Of a stretch of 39,699 nucleotides of DNA, positions 33,183 to 39,699 are shown in pieces. Under the pieces are notes generated by a model, which had not been told where the DNA came from, did no database searches, and saw only the letters and a list, made by a program, of their open reading frames with translations. The DNA is taken from contig CANRTU010000043.1 in NCBI GenBank assembly GCA_947642745.1, positions 1 through 39,699 on the forward strand, given 5' to 3'. The position numbers were made by a program, and so were the translations under genes. The stretch is from an uncultured Eubacterium sp. Lineage in GTDB: Bacteria > Bacillota > Clostridia > Lachnospirales > Lachnospiraceae. Numbering within the stretch: the first letter of the stretch is position 1; the number at the start of each line of letters is the position of its first letter.

Positions 33183-34838
33183 GTGGCGGAATCAAAATTA
33201 AAGATCATTCCATTGGGCGGACTGGAACAGATTGGAATGAACATTACTGCCTTTGAATATGAAGACAGTATCATTGTTGTGGATTGCGGATTGTCATTCC
33301 CAGAGGACGACATGCTGGGAATCGATCTGGTTATCCCTGACATTTCGTATTTAAAAGAACATCAGGATAAAGTAAAAGGAATTTTTATTACTCACGGGCA
33401 TGAGGATCATATCGGAGCGATTCCTTATGTATTAAAAGAGATCAACGTACCAGTCTATGCGACCAAGCTGACAATTGGGATTATCGAGCATAAATTAAAA
33501 GAGCATGAAATGATGCGCACAGTAAAGCGCAAAGTGGTGAAATACGGGCAGCATATTAATCTGGGCTGTTTCCGTGTGGAATTTATCAAAACAAACCACA
33601 GTATCCAGGATGCGGCGGCGCTGGCCATTTATTCGCCGGCGGGTATTGTGGTGCATACGGGAGACTTTAAAGTAGATTATACACCAGTATTTGGCGATGC
33701 CATTGACCTGCAGAGGTTTGGGGAACTGGGCAAAAAGGGTGTGCTGGCGCTGATGTGCGACAGTACAAATGCGGAACGGGCCGGGTTTACCATGTCGGAA
33801 AAGACCGTTGGAAAAGTGCTGGATACGATTTTTTCAGATCATAAACATGAGCGGATTATTGTGTCCACATTTGCGTCTAATGTGGACCGTGTACAGCAGA
33901 TTATTAACTGTGCATATAATTATGGACGAAAAGTTGTTATAGAAGGACGCAGTATGGTAAATATAATCAGTACGGCAATGGAACTGGGCTATATTCATAT
34001 GCCGGAACATACACTGATTGATATTGAACAGTTAAAAGATTATCCGGATGAACTGATGGTGCTGATTACGACAGGAAGCCAGGGAGAATCCATGGCGGCG
34101 CTGTCCCGTATGGCCAATGGCGTGCACCGCAAAGTAACGATTAAACCAAATGATCTGATCGTTTTAAGCTCCAGTCCGATACCGGGGAATGAAAAAGCGG
34201 TTACTAAAATTATCAATGAATTATTCCGCAAAGGCGCCGAGGTAATATTCCAGGATGTGCATGTATCAGGACATGCCTGTGCGGAAGATATTAAACTGAT
34301 TTACTCTCTGGTACACCCGAAATACGCGATTCCGGTACACGGGGAATATAAACATTTAAAGGCCCAGGCCAGACTGGCGGAGGAGCTTGGAGTGGCGAAG
34401 GAAAATATCTTTCTGCTCTCTTCCGGCGATGTGCTGGAACTGGATGAAGACAGTGCCAGGATAAACGGCAGGGTGCATGTGGGCGACGTGATGGTAGACG
34501 GCCTGGGCGTAGGCGATGTGGGAAATATCGTATTAAGGGACAGGCAGCATCTGGCGGAAGAAGGAATTATTATCGTAGTGCTGACGCTGGAAAGCGGCAC
34601 AGGACAGGTACTGGCAGGTCCGGATATTGTATCCAGGGGATTTGTCTATGTCCGGGGATCAGAAAGCCTGATGGAAGAAGCCAGACATATTCTGGACGGT
34701 ACCATGCAAAACTGCATGGATAAACACATTACCGACTGGGGAAAGATCAAAACAGAGATCAAAGACGCACTGGGAGATTTTGTCTGGAAAGAGACGAAGC
34801 GGCGTCCAATGATTATTCCGATTATAATGGAAGTGTAA
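33183..34838 (+). CDS. rnj: Ribonuclease J
   Basis: This 551-residue metallo-beta-lactamase/beta-CASP nuclease acts as a 5'-3' exonuclease and endonuclease in mRNA turnover and rRNA maturation. The zinc motif is HGHEDH (71-76); a later HSIQDA, HTGDF and the beta-CASP blocks, including VSGHA and HGEYKHL, are intact. It uses GTG (33183) behind AAAGGAGAT. The preceding gap is 16 bp, so it is co-transcribed with the DUF1292 gene. Only one RNase J is seen, so it cannot be told whether it is J1 or J2. Confidence 0.96.
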   Translation: MAESKLKIIPLGGLEQIGMNITAFEYEDSIIVVDCGLSFPEDDMLGIDLVIPDISYLKEHQDKVKGIFITHGHEDHIGAIPYVLKEINVPVYATKLTIGIIEHKLKEHEMMRTVKRKVVKYGQHINLGCFRVEFIKTNHSIQDAAALAIYSPAGIVVHTGDFKVDYTPVFGDAIDLQRFGELGKKGVLALMCDSTNAERAGFTMSEKTVGKVLDTIFSDHKHERIIVSTFASNVDRVQQIINCAYNYGRKVVIEGRSMVNIISTAMELGYIHMPEHTLIDIEQLKDYPDELMVLITTGSQGESMAALSRMANGVHRKVTIKPNDLIVLSSSPIPGNEKAVTKIINELFRKGAEVIFQDVHVSGHACAEDIKLIYSLVHPKYAIPVHGEYKHLKAQARLAEELGVAKENIFLLSSGDVLELDEDSARINGRVHVGDVMVDGLGVGDVGNIVLRDRQHLAEEGIIIVVLTLESGTGQVLAGPDIVSRGFVYVRGSESLMEEARHILDGTMQNCMDKHITDWGKIKTEIKDALGDFVWKETKRRPMIIPIIMEV

Positions 34839-34876
34839 AATAAATATAAATATAAAAAGAAGTAAAACAATACAGG

Positions 34877-35293
34877 ATGGCAGAAGGGCATATGAACGAA
34901 ACTGAAAATCAGATAAATGACCGGTTGTACAGTCAGATTGCCGAACGGGCGGATAACCGGATCGAAACGGCTCTGAACGATCTGATTATGGCGTTCCGGG
35001 AAAGCCAGGAATATGTAAAGTACCAGGAGATCCGTGCCAGGGTGCATGAGGATCCAAAGCTGGAGGAACAGATTCATACCTACCGAAAAATGATCTATGA
35101 GGTGCAGAATTCTGCGGAAAACAGGGATATGTATGAGGAAACGGAACGGCTGGAACGGGATGGCGAGGGTTTTCGCAAAAATCCGCTGGTCAGGGAATAC
35201 CTTGCGGCAGAGCTGGCGTTCTGCAGGGTATTTAAGCATATTAACTGGGCGATTATTCAGAATATTGATTTTGACCTGGGTTTTATTGATTAA
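34877..35293 (+). CDS. YlbF/YmcA-family protein
   Basis: A 138-residue all-helical protein of the YlbF/YmcA (Com_YlbF) family; LNDLIMAFRESQEYVKYQEI and the following EDPKLEEQIHTYRK helix are typical. In Bacillus these proteins form a complex that modulates RNase Y and hence mRNA processing, sporulation and competence. Placement directly after RNase J fits a role in RNA decay (inference). ATG at 34892 is an alternative start, with GAAGGG just upstream. Confidence 0.85.
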   Translation: MAEGHMNETENQINDRLYSQIAERADNRIETALNDLIMAFRESQEYVKYQEIRARVHEDPKLEEQIHTYRKMIYEVQNSAENRDMYEETERLERDGEGFRKNPLVREYLAAELAFCRVFKHINWAIIQNIDFDLGFID

Positions 35294-35334
35294 GGAAACC
35301 GCATGGTTTGTTTGTGAGATGGGGATATCGGCGT

Positions 35335-35724
35335 ATGGGCATTGGTAAAATTGTAATGAGGATCGTAAGTATCAGTTTTACGGCGCTGGTATTTATTTTA
35401 GTAGTATATGGCCTGTATCAGCTGGGACTTGATTCCTACAGTTTTGGGTACCGGGTATTTGCGGAGCCTGCGGTAACCAGCGGAAAAGGAACGGACCGGC
35501 TGGTACAGCTGACAGAGTTTATGAGTGATTCAGATATCGGGAAAGTACTGGAGGAAAAAGGACTGGTACGGGATAACCGGCTGTTTGTCCTTCAGCTGAA
35601 ATTATATGGATACGGCGGCCGGCTGGTGCCGGGGTTTTATACGCTGAATACTTCCATGACCGCCCAGGAAATGATGCGGGTAATGAGCGGTGAGGATACA
35701 GAGGAGACGGCAGAAGAGTCATGA
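35335..35724 (+). CDS. Short MltG/YceG-like membrane protein without catalytic domain
   Basis: A 129-residue protein with one N-terminal membrane segment (about residues 6-30) and then a domain like the N-terminal LysM-like part of MltG: a SDSDIGKVLEEKGLVRD helix block, followed by PGFYTLNTSMTAQEMMRVMSG. The YceG catalytic domain that cuts glycan strands in full MltG (over 300 residues) is absent. It would be an outward-facing, possibly glycan-binding protein. Its position before trmR matches Bacillus mltG-yrrM, so it is probably a reduced MltG homologue. A TTG at 35308 is another possible start. It overlaps trmR by four bases. Confidence 0.75.
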   Translation: MGIGKIVMRIVSISFTALVFILVVYGLYQLGLDSYSFGYRVFAEPAVTSGKGTDRLVQLTEFMSDSDIGKVLEEKGLVRDNRLFVLQLKLYGYGGRLVPGFYTLNTSMTAQEMMRVMSGEDTEETAEES

Positions 35725-36377
35725 TTGTAAATGAAAGATTTATCACGTATGTAAATTCACTGGATACCGGCAATACCCCGCTGCTGGAAGAGATCGAGCA
35801 GGAAGCGTTAAGGACGGACGTGCCGGTGATCCGCAAAGAAATGCAGGGCTGTCTCAGACTGCTGCTGGCGCTGAAAAAGCCGGTTTCCATTCTGGAAGTA
35901 GGAACGGCGGTGGGATTTTCCGCAATTTTTATGAAAACTTATAATCCGGCGGACTGCCATATTACTACCATTGAAAATTATGAACCAAGAATTGGCCTGG
36001 CCCTGGAGAATTTTAAAAGGGCGGGGATGGAAGCGGATATTACGCTGCTTAAAGGAGACGCCGCAGATATTTTAAAGAGCCTGGACGGACCTTATGATAT
36101 GATATTTATGGATGCGGCGAAGGCCCAGTATATTAATTTCCTGCCCCAGGTGCTGCGGCTTCTGGATCAGGACGGGATGCTTGTTTCGGATAATATTTTA
36201 CAGGATGGCGATATTATAGAATCCAGATATGCGGTGATCCGGCGCAACCGGACGATTCACAGACGGATGCGCATGTATCTGTATGAACTGACTCACAATG
36301 AACAGCTGGTAACGACAGTGCTGCCTGTAGGCGATGGAATTACAGTCAGCGCCAGACAGCGGCCCCGTCCGGAGTAA
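35721..36377 (+). CDS. trmR: tRNA 5-hydroxyuridine methyltransferase TrmR (YrrM family)
   Basis: A 218-residue class I O-methyltransferase. SAM motif LEVGTAVGFS near residues 57-66, then IENYEP, KGDAADI and IFMDAAKAQY (metal-binding Asp), the pattern of the COMT-like family to which TrmR belongs. TrmR methylates ho5U34 of tRNA to mo5U34. The assignment over a generic O-methyltransferase rests on the neighbours: an MltG-like gene before (ATGA overlap) and a U32 tRNA-hydroxylation protein after, the order found in Bacillus. Confidence 0.88.
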   Translation: MIVNERFITYVNSLDTGNTPLLEEIEQEALRTDVPVIRKEMQGCLRLLLALKKPVSILEVGTAVGFSAIFMKTYNPADCHITTIENYEPRIGLALENFKRAGMEADITLLKGDAADILKSLDGPYDMIFMDAAKAQYINFLPQVLRLLDQDGMLVSDNILQDGDIIESRYAVIRRNRTIHRRMRMYLYELTHNEQLVTTVLPVGDGITVSARQRPRPE

Positions 36378-36469
36378 GTATCCGGCCCGGACAGCGGGGA
36401 TAGGTGTGACAGAGGAAAAGCGCAGGCGGAAAGAAGCAGCCGGAAAAATCAGTCAGGAAAGGAACAGAA

Positions 36470-37699
36470 ATGAAACGTCCGGAGTTACTTGTTCCAGCAA
36501 ATAATCTGGAAGTATTGAAAATTGCGGTGATATATGGCGCTGATGCGGTATATATTGGCGGAGAGGCTTTCGGCCTGCGGGCCAAAGCGAAAAATTTTAC
36601 ATTGGAAGAGATGGAGCAGGGAATTGCCTTTGCCCATGCCCATGGGGCAGACGTATATGTGACTGCCAATATTTTTGCCCACAACAAAGACCTGGATGAG
36701 GTGCGGGAATATTTTACCCGGTTAAGGGAGATCCGGCCGGATGCGCTGATTATTTCTGATCCCGGGGTGTATGCCCTGGCAAAGGAAATCTGCCCGGAAA
36801 TTGAGCGGCATATCAGCACCCAGGCCAATAACACGAATTACGCAACGTATCAGTTCTGGTACGGACAGGGGGCGAAGCGTGTGGTCAGCGCCAGGGAACT
36901 GACGCTGGAGGAAATCCGGGAGATCCGGGAGCATATTCCAGGGGATATGGAAATCGAGACGTTTGTCCATGGAGCCATGTGTATCGCCTATTCCGGACGG
37001 TGTCTGTTAAGCAATTATTTTACCGGCAGGGACGCCAACCGGGGGGCGTGTACCCATCCGTGCCGCTGGAATTACGCTCTGATGGAAGAACAGCGGCCCG
37101 GAGAGTATCTGCCGGTCTATGAGAATGAACGGGGAACTTATATTTTTAATTCCAAAGATCTGTGTATGATCGGACATATCCCGGATCTGGTGGAAGCAGG
37201 CATTGACAGTTTTAAAATCGAAGGACGCATGCGCACCGCACTGTATGCCGCCACTGTGGCACGGACATACCGCAGGGCGCTGGATGACTATATGGAATCT
37301 TCACAGAAGTATGAAGCGCATATGTCCTGGTATCTGGAACAGATCGCAAACTGTACTTACCGTCAGTTTACAACAGGATTTTTTTATGGAAAGCCGTCGG
37401 AAGAAGCACAGATTTATGATAATAGTACTTATGTAAAAGGATACACCTATCTCGGTATTATCGGAGAGCAGAATGATGCGGGATTTTATCGTACGGAACA
37501 GAGAAATAAATTTTCTGTGGGCGAGCAGATCGAGGTGATGAAACCGGACGGGCGCAATATCCCCGTGACAGTCCGTGAAATGCGGGATGAGAAGGGAACA
37601 CCGATGGAGTCAGCGCCCCACCCGAAGCAGACGCTTTATGTGGATCTGGGATACGCACCGGACAAGTACGATATATTACGCAGGAAAGAGGAGGATTGA
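36470..37699 (+). CDS. U32-family protein, tRNA U34 hydroxylation (TrhP/YrrO type)
   Basis: A 409-residue protein of the peptidase U32 family. It starts RPELLVPANNLEVLKIAVIYGADAVYIGG and has the cysteine set C171, C178, C194 and C198 in the MCIAYSGRCLLS...RGACTHPCRW region, expected to hold an iron-sulfur cluster. Despite the family name, members such as TrhP make 5-hydroxyuridine at tRNA position 34 using prephenate, the substrate of TrmR encoded just upstream. Bacillus has two such genes (yrrN, yrrO); only one is here. AGGAAAGGAAC precedes the ATG. Confidence 0.88.
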   Translation: MKRPELLVPANNLEVLKIAVIYGADAVYIGGEAFGLRAKAKNFTLEEMEQGIAFAHAHGADVYVTANIFAHNKDLDEVREYFTRLREIRPDALIISDPGVYALAKEICPEIERHISTQANNTNYATYQFWYGQGAKRVVSARELTLEEIREIREHIPGDMEIETFVHGAMCIAYSGRCLLSNYFTGRDANRGACTHPCRWNYALMEEQRPGEYLPVYENERGTYIFNSKDLCMIGHIPDLVEAGIDSFKIEGRMRTALYAATVARTYRRALDDYMESSQKYEAHMSWYLEQIANCTYRQFTTGFFYGKPSEEAQIYDNSTYVKGYTYLGIIGEQNDAGFYRTEQRNKFSVGEQIEVMKPDGRNIPVTVREMRDEKGTPMESAPHPKQTLYVDLGYAPDKYDILRRKEED

Positions 37700-37702
37700 C
37701 AA

Positions 37703-38761
37703 ATGGAAAAGGACAGATATGTAGCATATGTGGGCACTTATACACATGAGAACAGCCTGGGCATCCATATCTATGATCTGGATGTGGAAAACGGCAGCAT
37801 CAGCGAACGAAAGATGGTTCCAATCAGTAACTCGTCAGATGTAATTGTATCCCATGACGGCAGAATTTTGTATTCGATTGCGGATGAAGGCGTAGCTGCT
37901 TTCCATATTCAGGAAGACGGGGATCTGAAACTGATTAATAAAGAATGGATTGGCGGAATGCGTGGATGTTATCTGGAACTGGACGATCTGGACCGTTATC
38001 TGTTTGTGGCTGGTTATCATGATGCGAGAGTATCCATGATGCGTTTAAACGGGGATGGTTCCATTGACGGCATTGCGGACGGCGTGTTTCATAAAGGAAT
38101 GGGACGCTGTATTGCGGAGCGGATGTCAAGACCCCATGTGCATTGTGTAAAAGTAACGCCGGACCAGCAGTTTTTATGTGCTGTGGATGGAGGACTGGAT
38201 CATATCAAGCTCTATAAGATCGACTATTCCGCAGGTGCGCTGATTAATCATGATATGTTAAGAAGTCCTCTGGATTCAGCGCCAAGGGCAATCCGCTTCA
38301 GCAAAAACGGCAAATTCGCTTATGTACTGTGTGAACTGAAAAATGAAGTGGATGTGTACAAATATCACGTGCTGGAAAATGGCAATCCGGAATTTGAAAT
38401 GATCCAGGCGATTTCCACAAAGGACCCGAAAGAAAATGAGATATGCAGTGCGGCTTCCATGGAATTTTCTCCGGACGGCAGGTATCTGTTCTGTACAGAC
38501 GCAGGTATCAATGCGGTGCTTGTCTTCGGGGTGGACCAGGAAACCGGAAAACTTACTCTGGTATGTAATTCCAGAATCAGCGGGGAATTTCCAAAGGCAG
38601 TGGCTGTATTTCCCGGCGGCAGGTATTTTATGTGCCTTAACCATGATAATAATGCCATCGGCGTGTTCTCCATGAATTATGAAGGAAAATATTTCCTCAT
38701 GCACGGAAAGCCGGTAAAGGTAGAGACACCGAACTGTGTATACATACACAAGCTTGGATAA
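37703..38761 (+). CDS. Lactonase-family beta-propeller (possible 6-phosphogluconolactonase)
   Basis: A 352-residue seven-bladed beta-propeller of the YkgB/Pgl lactonase family. It opens YVAYVGTYTHENSLGIHIYDLD and contains repeated blades such as FSPDGRYLFCTDAG and FPGGRYFMCLNHDNNAIGVF. Family members hydrolyse 6-phosphogluconolactone, but many are uncharacterised sugar lactonases. No signal peptide, so cytoplasmic. It begins three bases after the U32 stop with GGAGGA as its ribosome binding site, so it is co-transcribed, although no functional link to tRNA modification is evident. Confidence 0.85.
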   Translation: MEKDRYVAYVGTYTHENSLGIHIYDLDVENGSISERKMVPISNSSDVIVSHDGRILYSIADEGVAAFHIQEDGDLKLINKEWIGGMRGCYLELDDLDRYLFVAGYHDARVSMMRLNGDGSIDGIADGVFHKGMGRCIAERMSRPHVHCVKVTPDQQFLCAVDGGLDHIKLYKIDYSAGALINHDMLRSPLDSAPRAIRFSKNGKFAYVLCELKNEVDVYKYHVLENGNPEFEMIQAISTKDPKENEICSAASMEFSPDGRYLFCTDAGINAVLVFGVDQETGKLTLVCNSRISGEFPKAVAVFPGGRYFMCLNHDNNAIGVFSMNYEGKYFLMHGKPVKVETPNCVYIHKLG

Positions 38762-38865
38762 AAGTTTTCTAATCTGATCCGGAAACAGGCCGGGTGTAAT
38801 GTTGTTACAGGCTGGTGTGTATGATTCAGGGATGCGGATTATGAGATGATTCAATCAGATATTGG

Positions 38866-38909
38866 ACAGGGTTCTGGCTGGATTACCAGCCCGGGGCCCT
38901 GTTTGTTTA
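38866..38909 (+). terminator. Terminator downstream of the lactonase gene
   Basis: Nested stem: ACAGGG (38866-38871) with CCCTGT (38897-38902) outside and GGCTGG/CCAGCC with loop ATTA inside, followed by GTTTGTTT. Confidence 0.7.
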
Positions 38910-39164
38910 TGGGAAATATTATAGTGGTGAAACCTGCAAAATTATTTCCATTATAAGCCCTGAGGGTCTGTTTGTAGGAAAATAGGAAGAAAAATAGAAG
39001 AAACAGAGGATGAGGCTTTTGCAAATGCAGACAATGCCATATTCACAATCTGTGTGCGAAAACAGGCAGGTTATTGCCGGAGGACTGTTTTTTCATTCGG
39101 TGTGTATGGGAGGCTGGCGATTGTTTTGAAGCAGACTCTGGGTGTATTGCAGCTACATAACGGC

Positions 39165-39195
39165 GGCCTGGGAAACCAGGCCGTCTCATTTTTTT
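39165..39195 (+). terminator. Strong terminator with no gene in front
   Basis: GGCCTGG (39165-39171), GAAA tetraloop, CCAGGCC (39176-39182), then GTCTCA and T7 (39189-39195). It ends a 250-bp stretch after the lactonase terminator in which I see no gene, so it may close a small RNA or belong to a lost gene. Confidence 0.7.
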
Positions 39196-39394
39196 GTCTG
39201 TTTTTCCTTATTCTGTCCCAGCGGTTTTTCCATGGTTTTTCTAATCATATTTTTTGATATTTTATACTTACCGTGTCGTAACCTGTTAAGCTGATGACGT
39301 TGCTGTTTTGCGTGAAATGATGCTTATTTATCTGATTTTATAATAGAATCAAAGGACACAGTCAGTCTGCGACAGCAATTGAATGATTACCGGC

Positions 39395-39466
39395 AACGCT
39401 CTGGTGTATATTTTCCGTAAATTGTGGAATATATCTGTCAGAAAGTATGTTTCAAATACGCTTCTG
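39395..39466. mobile_element. Fragment of the MITE-like palindromic repeat, copy 3
   Basis: The end CTGTCAGAAAGTATGTTTCAAA followed by TACGCTTCTG matches the right end of the elements at 13388 and 24301 with a few changes; ACGCTCTGG at 39396-39404 looks like another right-end tip. A worn, partial copy. Confidence 0.5.
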
Positions 39467-39570
39467 ATATTACAGCGGACCGTGCCGGATATCCATGGTA
39501 ACCGGTTGGTCTGCAATGTGAGAACAGCTGGCGGATGGCTTCATATTTCCGGGACGCCGGAGAAGATGAG

Positions 39571-39699
39571 CCGTTATCTGCCGCTGTTTCGGAGAGCGGA
39601 AATGGGCCGGTATATCTGCCGCTGTTTCGGAGAGCGGAAATGGACCGTTATCTGCCGCTGTTTCGGAGAGCGGAAATGGACCGTTATCTGCCGCTGTTT
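39571..39699. repeat. 36-bp tandem repeat running off the window
   Basis: Units start at 39571, 39607, 39645 and 39681; unit two is 38 bp and the last is cut by the window end. Each contains CCGCTGTTTCGGAGAGCGG, whose ends CCGCT/AGCGG can form a small hairpin. The repeats are head to tail without unique spacers, so this is not a CRISPR. No open frame with a recognisable product covers it. Confidence 0.85.

Noticed and set aside
39571..39699. CRISPR array
   Set aside because: The repeats are contiguous head to tail with no unique spacers, and no cas genes are present.

Overview
The window reads as a chromosomal segment of a low-to-mid GC Gram-positive anaerobe, most likely a member of the Lachnospiraceae (Clostridia). 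The evidence is the AGGAGG-type ribosome binding sites, a HrcA/CIRCE heat-shock operon, the IreB-RuvX-DUF1292 trio, RNase J beside a YlbF protein, an HPr-like protein, and a cysteine desulfurase paired with a short ThiI. No species can be named from the sequence alone.

Layout. (1) 1-4430: a carbohydrate ABC importer (lipoprotein plus two permeases, no ATPase) behind a long promoter region rich in a TATGWCA motif. (2) 4440-6770: an AT-rich two-gene cassette, a nucleotidyltransferase-fold protein and a DUF262 protein, lying between related repeats; this is the best candidate for an undescribed (defence-like) module. (3) 6780-10200: lepA and hemW. (4) 10200-18650: accessory genes between hemW and hrcA, two genes that are often close neighbours in Firmicutes. 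They are a YfcE-like phosphodiesterase, a Cys-rich small protein, a decayed AIPR (abortive infection) gene, a LigB-like/AMMECR1 pair, and a TetR regulator divergent from an MMPL transporter with a very long heptad-repeat insert. (5) 18720-24130: hrcA-grpE-dnaK-dnaJ with a sigma-A promoter and a perfect CIRCE operator; a second J-domain protein faces dnaJ. (6) 25400-29910: prmA, rsmE, cysteine desulfurase and thiI. (7) 30170-34840: an HPr-like protein without the PTS histidine (minus strand), then mtaB, ireB, ruvX, a DUF1292 protein and RNase J. (8) 34880-38760: ylbF, a short MltG-like protein, trmR, a U32-family tRNA hydroxylation protein and a lactonase-type beta-propeller. (9) 38762-39699: gene-poor, ending in a 36-bp tandem repeat cut by the window edge.

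RNA modification and translation recur as a theme: LepA, PrmA (L11), RsmE (16S), the desulfurase with ThiI (s4U), MtaB (ms2t6A), TrmR with the U32 protein (mo5U34), and RuvX.

The most unusual signal is not protein coding. A modular repeat of about 120-160 bp occurs at least eight times, mostly downstream of genes and in the sense orientation. It is built from a variable GC-rich terminator-like hairpin, an A/T hairpin with a conserved AAGA-starting loop, a conserved CCCTCCGGGAGGATCGC linker and a GCGGCGG hairpin. Its stems differ between copies by compensatory changes. A second, MITE-like palindromic family with TTTTTCAAACACGCTCT ends occurs two to three times.
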